NCBI GenBank assembly: GCA_025916675.1
Contig: CP098402.1
Span: 3,219,205-3,283,204, forward strand
Direction: 5' to 3'
Length of the DNA stretch: 64,000 nucleotides
Source: Phycisphaera sp.
Lineage (GTDB): Bacteria; Planctomycetota; Phycisphaerae; Phycisphaerales; UBA1924
The notes beneath the pieces are model-generated. The model was not told where the DNA came from. It made no database searches and saw only the letters and a program-made list of their open reading frames with translations. Each line of letters begins with the position of its first letter. Within the stretch, counting starts at the first letter, position 1. The translations under genes were made by a program, and so were the position numbers. Positions 8,849 to 17,708 of the stretch are shown here, piece after piece.

Positions 8849-8995
8849 GCGCGCTCGGAGTGCGTCTCGCATCCACGTCGCTGCTGCAAAAATGTGTGAG
8901 TAGAACTGTTAGATCGCGGCGGCGGAAGCCAACTCCTTTCAGTGGGCAGCGCGATGTCTCGCGTACCCAACGGTGAACTGCGAAGGAGAATCCAG

Positions 8996-11350
8996 ATGGA
9001 AACAGTAAAACAAACGGTGTCGGCAAGCCAGAACTTCCCACCCGCTGAGACCGGGGGCATGGCGAGCGCCTCTCGACCGGGACGAGGAACCCTTGGGGCA
9101 TTGCTTGCCGCGGCAGGCACGGCGATGGTCGGTATTGGCGGCATGGCCAACCTTGTTGGAATGAGCAGTACCGTAGCGTTGGTGGGGTTGGTCACATCAC
9201 CCCAGTGTGCGTTTGCACAGTGCGGCGACGAAGAGTTGTCGCAATCGACGGATCCCGACGTGATCCAGGCCTCCCGGGCGGCCTGGTGCGGCACGCTGGA
9301 CTTCAACGAGCAGACGCAGATCGGCCGGGGCTTCACAGCCCCTTACGACCTGACGATCTCGTGCGTGACGTTCGGTGTCACACGCAACACCGGAGCCGAC
9401 TGGCCGTGCCAAGTGCGCATCCTGGGCGGGGCCATCACCGATCCCTACGCGTCCCGGCCGGTGCTGGCCGAGGCAACGGTGGTAGTGCCCGCGGGGACGA
9501 CCAGTGAGTTCTTCACGGCCGCGTTACCGGCGGCGTTCGTTCCGGAGGGACAGGCGTTCATCGTCGAGCTCGACACGCCCTCGCGCAACCCCGCGACCGG
9601 TGGTGATGGCGAGTTGCTCTCGTTGGGGTTCAACGCTCTGGGCCAGTCATCCCCGACCTACCTGCGTTCGGAGGCCTGCGGCCTGCCCGAGTTTACCGAT
9701 GTATCGGGCTTGGGATTTCCCAACAGCCATGCCGCGATCTCGGTGGGCGTCACCGCCGGGTATGCCGTGCCGGTGCTCGGAGGGTTTCCGATCAGCCCGA
9801 TCGGGCCTGTGGCGCTGGGTACGGTGGGTGGTGAAGTGGCCGCCTATGGCGATGGGAGTGCCGCACCCTTTGGCCTGTCGGTCGCTTACGGCGATCTGAC
9901 AATGGGGGTCGACGCATCGTTCCGTGCGCTCTCGACGGACGATCAGATAGACCCGACGGTGACCATCGCCTTCAAAAGCGATCCCGGTGCGGCAGGTGAT
10001 CGCATTGTGTTCCGGAACAACCCCGCGACGTCGGACGAGGCGGTGCTCGAACTCGATTTTGATTCAGCGGGGTTTGATCGGTTCAACGTCCACGTGTTCC
10101 GAGAGGGCGAACTGGTCGGGACACTCGAGGACCAGACCTCGGGCTCGGTGCGGTTCATGAACCCCGACGAGGCCTTCTGGAATTGGGTCAAGGGGCTCTT
10201 CGGCATCGGGGTGGAGGCCGGCTGCCAACGCGATATAGAGTATTTCGAGAGCGGCGCCGTAAAGAGGGATCGGTCCTTCTACGGCGTGCGGACCCCCCCC
10301 GCAGTCGTCGCGCCAACGACAGGGGGCGGACCGACACTCCTCGGCGACGAGATCTGGATCGAGCCATTTGAGCCGTCGATCAGCGTGTCGCCACCAGTGA
10401 TGGTGGAGTTCACAGCGACGGGCATCGTGGGCATCGCGATTGACGTGAGCGCGAGCGCACCCGGCGTGGTCATCGGCGAGGCCGAGACCAGCCTCCGGCC
10501 CTTTGGCACCGGCACCGTGACCCAAGTTGGCGTCTCGATGAGGGCCATCGACGAGACGGGCGCGCATTCGTTGACCGCGACGGATGTCACCGGCGACGGG
10601 CTCGCCGACCTTCGCTATCGTAAGCGGGCCCCCCGTGATAGGGACGATGGGCGCCTTCGCATGGAGCTTGGCGGCGTGGTGTCGGCCTCGGTGGGCATCG
10701 ATGTGCTGGCACCCGATCCGGCGGCGGCCTGCATGACGGTGTGCTCGTTCGAGGTTGGGTCCTTCATCATTCCCTCCGGCAAGATGAGTTTGGATCCCTG
10801 GCCGATCGATCCCGATCTTGTAGCGGTCGCGCCCGACTTCACGGGCGTGGGCGACGAGACGTACACCCTCCAGATCTTCGACCTGTCCGGCACGCTGGTG
10901 CACGAGGAGTCCGGGCTCCAGGGCATTGCTGGCGGATGCTCAAGTTGGCCCTCGGAGATTGGCAAACTCGGTGGGACCACGCCATGCTTTAAGACCTGCT
11001 ACCCACCCGATTCGGTCTTCCGCACGGCGGGCGGTCTGGAGTTCGATGTGCATGAGCTGCGCGCGCTGGCCGAAGGAGCACCCGATGCGGGCCCGCTCGC
11101 GTCGCTGGACTTCAGCATTCTCAATATGGACGAGTTGGTGCTGTTCGACCCGGTCACCGAGTTGCCAGCGATCGCTAAGCCCTGCCGCGCCGACATCGAT
11201 GGCGACGGCGCGCTCACGATCTTCGACTTCTTGGCCTTCCAGAACCTCTTCTCGGCCGGCGACCCGGCCGCCGACTTCGACGACGACGGCCAGTTGACCA
11301 TCTTCGACTTCCTCTTGTTCCAGAACGAGTTTTCAGCCGGCTGCCCGTAA
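8996..11350 (+). CDS. Large secreted protein with C-terminal dockerin-like repeats
   Basis: 784 residues from ATG at 8996, preceded by AAGGAG; an upstream in-frame start at 8942 lacks a ribosome site. An unusually long N-region precedes a hydrophobic export segment (about 35-75, ending near CAFAQC). The N-terminal domain has paired Cys residues (SCVTFGVTRNTGADWPC). The middle is beta-rich. The last 60 residues hold two dockerin-like units (DIDGDGALTIFDFLAFQN and DDDGQLTIFDFLLFQN), as in the protein at 1217. Likely exported and surface-anchored. Its substrate or partner is unknown. A terminator follows at 11383. Confidence 0.8.
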   Translation: METVKQTVSASQNFPPAETGGMASASRPGRGTLGALLAAAGTAMVGIGGMANLVGMSSTVALVGLVTSPQCAFAQCGDEELSQSTDPDVIQASRAAWCGTLDFNEQTQIGRGFTAPYDLTISCVTFGVTRNTGADWPCQVRILGGAITDPYASRPVLAEATVVVPAGTTSEFFTAALPAAFVPEGQAFIVELDTPSRNPATGGDGELLSLGFNALGQSSPTYLRSEACGLPEFTDVSGLGFPNSHAAISVGVTAGYAVPVLGGFPISPIGPVALGTVGGEVAAYGDGSAAPFGLSVAYGDLTMGVDASFRALSTDDQIDPTVTIAFKSDPGAAGDRIVFRNNPATSDEAVLELDFDSAGFDRFNVHVFREGELVGTLEDQTSGSVRFMNPDEAFWNWVKGLFGIGVEAGCQRDIEYFESGAVKRDRSFYGVRTPPAVVAPTTGGGPTLLGDEIWIEPFEPSISVSPPVMVEFTATGIVGIAIDVSASAPGVVIGEAETSLRPFGTGTVTQVGVSMRAIDETGAHSLTATDVTGDGLADLRYRKRAPRDRDDGRLRMELGGVVSASVGIDVLAPDPAAACMTVCSFEVGSFIIPSGKMSLDPWPIDPDLVAVAPDFTGVGDETYTLQIFDLSGTLVHEESGLQGIAGGCSSWPSEIGKLGGTTPCFKTCYPPDSVFRTAGGLEFDVHELRALAEGAPDAGPLASLDFSILNMDELVLFDPVTELPAIAKPCRADIDGDGALTIFDFLAFQNLFSAGDPAADFDDDGQLTIFDFLLFQNEFSAGCP

Positions 11351-11382
11351 CCTCGTGATCAGAGGGAACACATGTGCGCTCA

Positions 11383-11411
11383 CCACGCTCCCGCCAAACG
11401 CGGGGGCGTGG
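11383..11411 (+). terminator. Hairpin terminator after the 8996-11350 gene
   Basis: 12-bp stem CCACGCTCCCGC (11383-11394) with GCGGGGGCGTGG (11400-11411), including one G-T pair, 5-nt loop. The T tract is weak (CTATTT). Confidence 0.65.
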
Positions 11412-11446
11412 CTATTTGATCCCTGGTAATCTGTGGAAAGGTTGTT

Positions 11447-11644
11447 ATGAAACCACTGATTGCGTTCTTCGTGTTAGGTGGCGTGATGGTGCTGCTGGCG
11501 GCGGTGGCCATTGGGGCCATGATCAGCATTGGTAGCGGGCGGCCGAGCTGGCTGCTCATCGGCGTGTTCGTGCTGGATTCGCTCGCACTCTTGCTCTTGG
11601 CCGGCCATTCGGTGCTCCGGCGGCGCAAAAGCAACGAGCGGTGA
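11447..11644 (+). CDS. Small two-span membrane protein
   Basis: 65 residues with two hydrophobic helices (about 3-27 and 34-54) and a C-terminal Arg/Lys cluster (VLRRRKSNER), consistent with N-in, C-in topology. ATG has GGAAAGG upstream. It faces the kinase gene tail-to-tail with a 25-base gap. No family recognised. Confidence 0.6.
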   Translation: MKPLIAFFVLGGVMVLLAAVAIGAMISIGSGRPSWLLIGVFVLDSLALLLLAGHSVLRRRKSNER

Positions 11645-11669
11645 GTGAGCGTGGCGCCTGTGGGCAGGG

Positions 11670-14600
11670 TTATTCGAGCGGCTCGGCCTCACGCCAGTAA
11701 TTCTCGTTCCCTCGGATGTACCCGAGCAGCTCATTGAGGTCGGTGATGCCGATCCAGGGGTCCTGGCCAGAGGTGTAGAGCTTCGTGCCGTCGGGACTCA
11801 GAGCGATCGAGAAGATGGAGCGGTCATGCACCGGCAGCTGCGCCAGCTCGACGCCCGCGTGCGGGTCGATCACGACGATCGAGCCACCCGGGCCGACCGC
11901 GAAGAGCACGCTGCCCCGGGGATGGAAGACCAGGTCGTATGGCCCCCACGGCAGCCCCCTGATCGTGCGCAGCAAATCGCCGCTTTCGGCATCCCATACG
12001 CGCAGGGCGCGGTCGTCGCCGCCGGTGACGGCCAGCTCGCCGTCGGACGACCACGCAACGGCCCGGATGGTCGTACCGTGGCCGTAAAGCTCGTGAAGTT
12101 GCTCGCCGGTCTCCAGGTCGAGCACGGTGGCTTTGGCGGGCTCCCATGAACTAGAAACGGCCGCGCACAACAACCGGCGGCCATCGGGACTGAACCTGAC
12201 CATCGGGAGGCGATGCATCCCAGTGTGGTACGCGAATGGCTCCACTGGCCCATCGTGTCCCGCTTCCCTCCACACCCGGATCACGCCGCCGAAGTCGCCA
12301 GCGGCGATCGATCGACCGTCGAGGCTGTATTGCACGCTCCAGAGCGGGGGCAGGCCCTCAGCGACGACGCGCAGCGGCCGGCCATCGGACTTCCACTCAC
12401 GGATCGCGCCGTCGGCTCCAGTGGTCAGCAGAGTCGCGCCATCGGGCGACCAGCACACAGCGTTGATTTCGTCGTCGTGGGCCGGGATCGGGGTTGCGTC
12501 GTGCGGCTCCCGGATCGGCCGGATGTACAGCGTGCCCACATCGTCGCCCCAGGCCAGCGTGCCATGGAGAGAGGTGGTAATCGACATCTGCGTCTGCGGA
12601 TTCGTCTTGATCCGCGTCAGCCACGGGCGGTCGGTTGTGGCATAGACAGCGACGCCGTCGGCCGCGGTCATCGCCGCCAGCGGCGGGTCCCCCGCGGATG
12701 CAATCCTGCCGAAGGCGCCGGTATCATCGTGCCGCAGGTCGAGCCCGGGCACCGCGAAGATCATGAGCACGCCGTCGGTGGTCCCCGTCACGATGAGCGA
12801 ACGGTCCTGGCTGTCGAACACGATCTGCCCGATATTGACCGTTGGCGCATCAACGCGCGACAGCAGTTCCGGGGCCGCCGATACATCGAACAAGAGGAGT
12901 TGGTCACCGACTGCCGCAGCGAGCATTTGGCCATCATGGCTCAGGACCGGGGAGACCATCCGATCGTACTTGCCGGCCAAAACAGGCACATTGGGAATAT
13001 CGACGGATCGGTGCACATCCCAGTTGGGCGGTCGCGCAATGGATACGCGGGCGGAGGACTGGTCTCGGGTGCCGACCAAGAGGAACAGTTCGCCTTGCGC
13101 GTCCCGGTCCAGGTGCACCCAGAAAATCTCCGGCCCGAACAGGGCGAGGGAAGTTCCGTCGTCAACGTTCCAGACCAGGGTCGAGCCCAGCTCCGGCTCG
13201 TTGAGACGCACCAAGACCCGGCCTTCGTCCTCGACCAGCATGGAATATGCCGATTGCTCGGAGGCGAACGATGGCCCGACCACGGTGCCTTGGTCCACAT
13301 CCCAGACCTGCGCCGTCCTCTTGCCGTCCAACTCGCCATGCAGCACGACGTACCGCCCGTTCGGGCTGGCAACCGAGGTCGTGGGCCAGGACGCTAGCTC
13401 CGGCGTGGGCTTGATCGGCCGGCCGTCAAACGACCACGACCATCGCGAGCCGCTGTTGTCGATGGCCCACATCAACTCACGCTCGGGGTCGAGCCCCACG
13501 CTGCGGAAGAAGGTGTCGGCGCGGGCTCGCATCAGGCGCGGCAAGCCCGCGTAGAACTCGGCCAGCGACCACGCCGAACGCAACCGGCTGGCGGGGGCCT
13601 CCCACAACGCCAAGTCGCTCGTGGTGATGCCCGCAGCGATGGCTTCGTCCCACAAGAGCGCCTCGGCCTGCTGCGGATCGCCGGCCTTGGCCATGAACCG
13701 GGCCCGCTGCACAGTGCTGTCCGAGAGCGTGGCTTCGATTTCGCGGCGTGCCCGGTCGAGGTCGGTCGCCAGTAGGGCGAAGCCGATGGCCGCCAGCAGC
13801 ACGGTCAGCGCGACGATCGCCACCGCGGCCGAGGCGGCACGGTTTCGCAGCACGAGCTTGCGTAGCACATATGTCGCACTGTCGCGGCGGGCGGCGATTG
13901 GGTTCCCGGCCAGGTAATCTTCAATGTCCTCGGCCAGGGCCGATGCGCTGGCGTACCGACGCTGGGGATCCTTGGTCAGGCATCGAAGCACGATGGTCTG
14001 GACATCCTTCGGCAAACGTGGCACGGAGCGCGACGGCGGCGCGGGCATAGTCTCGGCCGCGTGCCGAGCCACCGCGGCAATCGGGCCGTCGCACGGGTAG
14101 GGCGAAACACCGGTCAGCAGGCGGTAAAGCATCATGCCCATCGAATAGACATCGCTGCGCGCGTCGGTGTGCTCGTGCTGCTCGTTCAGCCGTTCCGGGG
14201 CGGCGTAGGCGGGCGTGCCAGCGAAGCTCTCGGTCATCGGCGCGTTGGAGCGCGCGTCGGGGGCCGTCTCGATCGAACGCGCCAGCCCGAAGTCGAGCAC
14301 GCGGGGCACGCCGTGCTCGTCGACCAGGATGTTGCTTGGCTTGATGTCTCGGTGGATGATGCCGGCCGTGTGCGCGTGGCCCACGCCCATCGCGACCTGC
14401 ACTATCAGCCGCATGACGGCGTCAGCGCGCGCCTTGCCGCCGCTGCTGGCCCGGCCGAGCGTGTCCTCGACGTAGTGGTCCAGCGGAACACCGGTCACGA
14501 ACTCCATCGCGACGTACCGCCCTCCGTCGGTCGCCGCGCCCGACTGGAAGATGGTGACGATGTTGGGATGGCGCAGGCCCGCGGCTAGCTCAGTCTCGCG

Positions 14601-14978
14601 TTCGAAGCGGTACACCTGCCGGTCGCTGGCGAACGCCCCGGCCAGGAGCATCTTGATCGCCGCGGGCCGCTTTGTATCGCTCTGGATAGCCCGGTAGACC
14701 ACACCCTGCCCGCCGCAGCTGATCTCCTCGACGATGCGATAGCCGGGGATGCTGTCGCGTTCGGGCAGGGGGCGAGATGATACCTGGGGATGCAACTCGC
14801 CCCGCAGGGCCTCGGCCAAGTCGCCCGCAGCGTGGATCAGGAAGCGATCGTTCGCGCGCACCGCTTCGAGCTGGGCCTTGCACGCCGGGCAGCGCGCCAC
14901 GTGCCGGCGCACGGCCGGCGTCGCCTCGTCGCGCGAGGCCAGCGTTTCGAGATCCGAGGCACCTGGGCAATCGCGCAT
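11670..14978 (-). CDS. Transmembrane Ser/Thr kinase with anti-sigma zinc motif and WD40 repeats
   Basis: 1102 residues. Residues 26-33 carry H-x3-C-x2-C, the zinc motif of ZAS anti-sigma factors. The kinase domain (about 75-345) has a Gly-rich loop (CGGQGVVYRA), AAIKML, HRDIKPSN, DFGLARS and an APE segment, so it is complete. A transmembrane helix lies near 390-412. The remainder folds as WD40-type blades, with repeats of the type VRFSPDGRRLL, AVAWSSDGELAVTGGDD and SIALSPDGTKLYTSG. The ATG overlaps the stop of the ECF sigma gene upstream (TGATG), so the two are translationally coupled. I infer a membrane kinase that both sequesters and phosphorylates its sigma partner, a known planctomycete layout. 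Confidence 0.9.
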   Translation of the reverse strand: MRDCPGASDLETLASRDEATPAVRRHVARCPACKAQLEAVRANDRFLIHAAGDLAEALRGELHPQVSSRPLPERDSIPGYRIVEEISCGGQGVVYRAIQSDTKRPAAIKMLLAGAFASDRQVYRFERETELAAGLRHPNIVTIFQSGAATDGGRYVAMEFVTGVPLDHYVEDTLGRASSGGKARADAVMRLIVQVAMGVGHAHTAGIIHRDIKPSNILVDEHGVPRVLDFGLARSIETAPDARSNAPMTESFAGTPAYAAPERLNEQHEHTDARSDVYSMGMMLYRLLTGVSPYPCDGPIAAVARHAAETMPAPPSRSVPRLPKDVQTIVLRCLTKDPQRRYASASALAEDIEDYLAGNPIAARRDSATYVLRKLVLRNRAASAAVAIVALTVLLAAIGFALLATDLDRARREIEATLSDSTVQRARFMAKAGDPQQAEALLWDEAIAAGITTSDLALWEAPASRLRSAWSLAEFYAGLPRLMRARADTFFRSVGLDPERELMWAIDNSGSRWSWSFDGRPIKPTPELASWPTTSVASPNGRYVVLHGELDGKRTAQVWDVDQGTVVGPSFASEQSAYSMLVEDEGRVLVRLNEPELGSTLVWNVDDGTSLALFGPEIFWVHLDRDAQGELFLLVGTRDQSSARVSIARPPNWDVHRSVDIPNVPVLAGKYDRMVSPVLSHDGQMLAAAVGDQLLLFDVSAAPELLSRVDAPTVNIGQIVFDSQDRSLIVTGTTDGVLMIFAVPGLDLRHDDTGAFGRIASAGDPPLAAMTAADGVAVYATTDRPWLTRIKTNPQTQMSITTSLHGTLAWGDDVGTLYIRPIREPHDATPIPAHDDEINAVCWSPDGATLLTTGADGAIREWKSDGRPLRVVAEGLPPLWSVQYSLDGRSIAAGDFGGVIRVWREAGHDGPVEPFAYHTGMHRLPMVRFSPDGRRLLCAAVSSSWEPAKATVLDLETGEQLHELYGHGTTIRAVAWSSDGELAVTGGDDRALRVWDAESGDLLRTIRGLPWGPYDLVFHPRGSVLFAVGPGGSIVVIDPHAGVELAQLPVHDRSIFSIALSPDGTKLYTSGQDPWIGITDLNELLGYIRGNENYWREAEPLE

Positions 14979-15610
14979 CAGCCGTTCTCGTCGTAGGCCA
15001 CGGTCAGCTCCTGCACGATCTCACGCAAGCGGCCTGTGAGTCGATTCTTGACGACGTAGACCGCGTCGACCGAGATGCTGCACTGGGCGGCCACCTCCTC
15101 GGCCGGCACGCCACGGATGGCAAACAACTCAAAGGCCCGCAGCGTGTCCGCCTGCACCCGGCTGGTGTCGCGCAGGATCGACATGGCCTCGATCACGATG
15201 GCACGCTCGCGTTCGCGATCCCAAGCGTCCTGGAGCAGGCGTTGGTCGGCCCAGGCATCGTCCAGCAACTCATCACCGGTATTGGCCGGCCCCCGAGCGG
15301 CTCGTCGCCGCAGCCCAGAGCCCACGTTGCTGGCGATGCCGATGAGCCACGAGCTCAGCCGCCCCCGCCCGCGCTGGTATCGTCCCTGGGCGTACGCCCG
15401 CGCGAACTCGGCAAGGGTCTGCTGGGCCATTTCGGCCGCATCATCGCCGGCGAACCCAAGACGGTGGGCAAAGGCGGTCAAGATCGGTCGGTAGCGGGCA
15501 TCGAAACTCTCCCATGCCAGCACATTATCCCTGTCATGCAATTCTTCCAGCAGCCGCGTCGTAGTGCGCGTATTGGATATTCCCAAGCTGGGAGGGAGTG
15601 GCGTGGACAT
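14978..15610 (-). CDS. ECF-family RNA polymerase sigma factor
   Basis: 210 residues. Region 2 is visible at about 30-105 (AWESFDARYRPILTAFAHRLG, D-D-A-A-E-M-A-Q-Q-T, SSWLIGIASN). Region 4 lies at about 150-200 (RAFELFAIRGVPAEEVAAQC, then VDAVYVVKNRL), a helix-turn-helix that binds the -35 element. Its stop overlaps the kinase start by one base (TGATG). The kinase N-terminus has the anti-sigma zinc motif, so kinase control is the likely regulation. No strong Shine-Dalgarno precedes ATG 15610. Upstream lies the nested inverted repeat at 15657-15750. Confidence 0.85.
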   Translation of the reverse strand: MSTPLPPSLGISNTRTTTRLLEELHDRDNVLAWESFDARYRPILTAFAHRLGFAGDDAAEMAQQTLAEFARAYAQGRYQRGRGRLSSWLIGIASNVGSGLRRRAARGPANTGDELLDDAWADQRLLQDAWDRERERAIVIEAMSILRDTSRVQADTLRAFELFAIRGVPAEEVAAQCSISVDAVYVVKNRLTGRLREIVQELTVAYDENG

Positions 15611-15656
15611 GCCCGATGGTATGCGGGACAGCGTTCGGTCTTATCTATGAAGAACA

Positions 15657-15750
15657 CTGACCCTCCCTAGATGGGGGTGTCACGATTTGTCCTGCGAGGC
15701 CCAGCCAGACTCGAATGACAGTCTTGGGCCTTGATCAAAAGGAGGGTCAG
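15657..15750. repeat. Nested inverted repeat, MITE-like
   Basis: Outer arms CTGACCCTCC (15657-15666) and GGAGGGTCAG (15741-15750) are perfect 10-bp inverted copies. Inside, AGGCCCA...AGACT (15697-15711) pairs with AGTCT TGGGCCT (15720-15731) around an 8-nt loop. The 94-bp unit has no coding capacity. It lies between the sigma operon and IS debris, and its ends resemble IS3-type termini (TGACC). Confidence 0.6.
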
Positions 15751-15758
15751 GCGATGGA

Positions 15759-15780
15759 TGACCTGCTCCCCAAAATCTAG
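15759..15780 (+). repeat. Solo IS3-type end
   Basis: TGACCTGCTCCCCAAAATCTAG matches, in this orientation, the ends found at 17911, 18951 and 23321 on the other strand. No transposase lies inside it. Confidence 0.6.
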
Positions 15781-15828
15781 CAACCTGCGATGTGACCACT
15801 CGGCGAAATGGACTGGATTCAGGGGGAA

Positions 15829-16140
15829 TGGTCACGGAATGGGTGTTTACAAATATGGGTGGGGCTCCGTGCCATTTGTAGTGCAATGGCTGTACATCGC
15901 AAGTGGTTTGTATGTGCGCAACACACGACCACGAATTGGCTTACGACATCAGAGAACAGCCTGCTTGTTTACGTCTTGAACCAAGAAACACACCCCAAAA
16001 AACAGCCTTCACGGCCATTGAAGGCTGTTTCAAGGGTCGATCAATCGACCTCATCTAACCTCGATTAACCGAAATGTAGTGCGCAACTTTGGATGCACAG
16101 AGTGCAGCTGCTGGTCCCGCTATCTGCTCAGGCCACTACT
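15829..16140 (+). repeat. Non-coding repeat, copy B (longest copy)
   Basis: Begins GGTCACGGAATGGGTGTTTA and continues through GGGCTCCGTGCCATTTGTAG, GTGCAATGGCTGTACATC, TTACGACATC and CTTGAACCAAGAAACAC. It contains a 12-bp hairpin (AAACAGCCTTCA at 15999-16010 with TGAAGGCTGTTT at 16018-16029) and the near-palindrome GGTCGATCAATCGACC. It ends directly at the 3' side of the tRNA-like gene. It aligns along its length with copy C and over its last half with copy A, and has no usable reading frame. Confidence 0.8.
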
Positions 16141-16214
16141 CGGGGTGAGAGGATTCGAACGTCCGACCTTCTGGCTCCTAGTCAGACGCGCTGCCCAAGC
16201 TGCGCTACACCCCG
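16141..16214 (-). tRNA. tRNA-Pro-like gene, anticodon AGG; possibly decayed
   Basis: On the minus strand the 74-nt sequence folds as a tRNA. The acceptor stem CGGGGTG/CACCCCG is perfect (7 bp) and the D stem GCGC/GCGC is perfect. The anticodon loop CTAGGAG gives anticodon AGG (Pro, CCN reading if A34 is deaminated), and the T loop is TTCGAAT. There is one A-C mismatch next to the anticodon loop and one C-C mismatch in the T stem. No CCA is encoded. A bacterial tRNA-Pro(AGG) is unusual; TGG, GGG and CGG are the norm. It may be a relic or an attachment-site copy. Confidence 0.65.
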
Positions 16215-16259
16215 TATGTGCCCCCAGCCCTCCACTGGCCCCATCCAATACCATGGGCC

Positions 16260-16569
16260 ATGCTCGATCACGCTGCACTGCTCGTCCGCTCAATTGAGGG
16301 CATGCTCGCCCGCCTCGGGCAGGTCGATGCTGATTGCGGCCCGATCGAAGAATTCCCGGGCGAGGGCACCCGCGAGCTCTATCTGGGCCCGCCGGGCCGG
16401 CCAGGCCGCCTCCTGCTCATCGAGCCTCTCGGTGAGGATGGCCCATACGCCCGAGCGCTCTGGAAGCGCGGTCCCGGGCTGCACCACGCGGCCTTCGCCA
16501 CCGCCAGCATCGACGCGTTTCTCAGCGATAACCCCGGATGGCTGCTCCACCCGATCAGCCTTAAGACGC
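16260..16569 (+). pseudogene. VOC/glyoxalase-like protein, 3'-truncated
   Basis: From ATG 16260: MLDHAALLVRSIEGMLARLG, then GTRELYLGPPG, RLLLIEPLGEDGPYARAL, GLHHAAFATASIDAFL and GWLLHPISLKT. This is the VOC fold seen in methylmalonyl-CoA epimerase-like and glyoxalase proteins, with metal-binding His near the start and in GLHHAAF. The domain should continue another 20-30 residues. After HPISLKT the reading frame changes character and runs to 16670 with Arg/Ser-rich nonsense, while a different frame (16570-16908) becomes protein-like. A recombination junction near 16565-16570 is inferred. Confidence 0.65.
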
Positions 16570-16908
16570 GTGACACATCGGCTCGTACGATCAATCGGGC
16601 AACAGGTCTGCGTTCAGGCTCTCGCCACGCTGATCCCGTGGGCAGCGTTCGCGGCGTACACCGCGATTAAGTCAAAATCGTCGCAGTGCGCGCCGGTCAT
16701 TGCCGTGCTGTCTGCAGACATGATCGCCGTCGTGCTTCTCGGCATCGGCCTGTCGTATCTGGTCTATCGCCTCATCGTTTGGCAGGTCAACCGCACGAGA
16801 CGCGAGACGAACGCTCACCGAAGCCAATCTCACACATTGGCGTGCCCAGCAAGATCTCGCGGGACTGTTCTGGCCCCGAGCCACCGGCGGCCGAGTCCCC
16901 AAGGATGA
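16570..16908 (+). CDS. Two-span membrane protein or fragment
   Basis: 112 residues if read from GTG 16570. Two hydrophobic stretches, VQALATLIPWAAFAAYTAI and VLLGIGLSYLVYRLIVW, are followed by a basic tail. No ribosome site is seen, and the frame arises where the VOC gene is broken, so this may be the 3' part of a foreign gene rather than an independent one. No family recognised. Confidence 0.35.
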   Translation: MTHRLVRSIGQQVCVQALATLIPWAAFAAYTAIKSKSSQCAPVIAVLSADMIAVVLLGIGLSYLVYRLIVWQVNRTRRETNAHRSQSHTLACPARSRGTVLAPSHRRPSPQG

Positions 16909-17125
16909 GACAGGTACAATTCTGACGAAGCAGGCAGCGGGTGCCAGAGTGGTCGATGCGAATGACGGCGTTTCGGATGCGTTGGCGGCGCTACAACCAG
17001 CCGTGCGTCGATGAGCCGCGACGACTTGCGTTTGCGCCGCGTGAGATCACTAAACGCCCGGCGAACCGCAGCGTGCCGATGCTGAACGGCCGCCGAGCAC
17101 CCCTCCGGCTATCGAGATCCGCTCC

Positions 17126-17671
17126 ATGACCATGCACGAACGCGACGGCCGCTACTTCGCCGATACCGCCCGGGTCGTAGGTGATGTCCGCCTCGGCCGA
17201 GAGGTCAACATCTGGTACGGCGCCACGATCCGAGGTGATGTCGCGCCGGTGGTCATCGGTGACCGTACCAATGTTCAGGACAACGCTGTCATCCACTGTG
17301 ACCACCGCTACGCCAATGTCATCGGCGACGATGTCATCATCGGTCACGGTGCCATCGTGCACGGCGAGACGATCGGTTACAACACGCTCATCGGCATGGG
17401 CGCGGTCATCCTCGGGCGTACCAACATCGGCAGCGGTTGCATCATCGGAGCCGGCGCCGTCGTGCCGCCGGGGCTCGAAGTGCCCGATGGCTCGGTCGTG
17501 ATGGGTGTCCCGGGCAAGATCATCCGCCGGGTCAACGATCCAGACCGGGCCTACCTGGCCAAGTTGCCAACGCACTATACCGCCCTGGCCCGCAAGCATG
17601 TGGCCGACCCAGATCAACCCGTGATCTTTGAGATGAGCGAGATCCTGAACGCAGACCTGTTGCCCGATTGA
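17126..17671 (+). CDS. Gamma-carbonic-anhydrase-like hexapeptide protein
   Basis: 181 residues of left-handed beta-helix hexapeptide repeats: VRLGREVNIWYGATIRGDV, then NVQDNAVIHCDH, VIGHGAIVHG, TLIGMGAVILG and CIIGAGAVVPPG. The His residues in IHCDH, VIGHGAIVHG and nearby match the metal ligands of the YrdA/gamma-CA family. The length fits. Such proteins bind zinc or iron as trimers; many have no measured carbonic anhydrase activity. The start is the first ATG of MTMHERD. A single gene surrounded by recombination debris. Confidence 0.85.
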   Translation: MTMHERDGRYFADTARVVGDVRLGREVNIWYGATIRGDVAPVVIGDRTNVQDNAVIHCDHRYANVIGDDVIIGHGAIVHGETIGYNTLIGMGAVILGRTNIGSGCIIGAGAVVPPGLEVPDGSVVMGVPGKIIRRVNDPDRAYLAKLPTHYTALARKHVADPDQPVIFEMSEILNADLLPD

Positions 17672-17708
17672 TCGTACGGGCCGATCTGGAACGCAAGCTG
17701 CCAGCTTC

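Noticed and set aside
16939-17030. GTGCCAGAGTGGTCGA resembling the D arm of a tRNA-Ser
   Set aside because: No matching acceptor stem or anticodon arm can be formed around it; likely coincidence or a very short relic.
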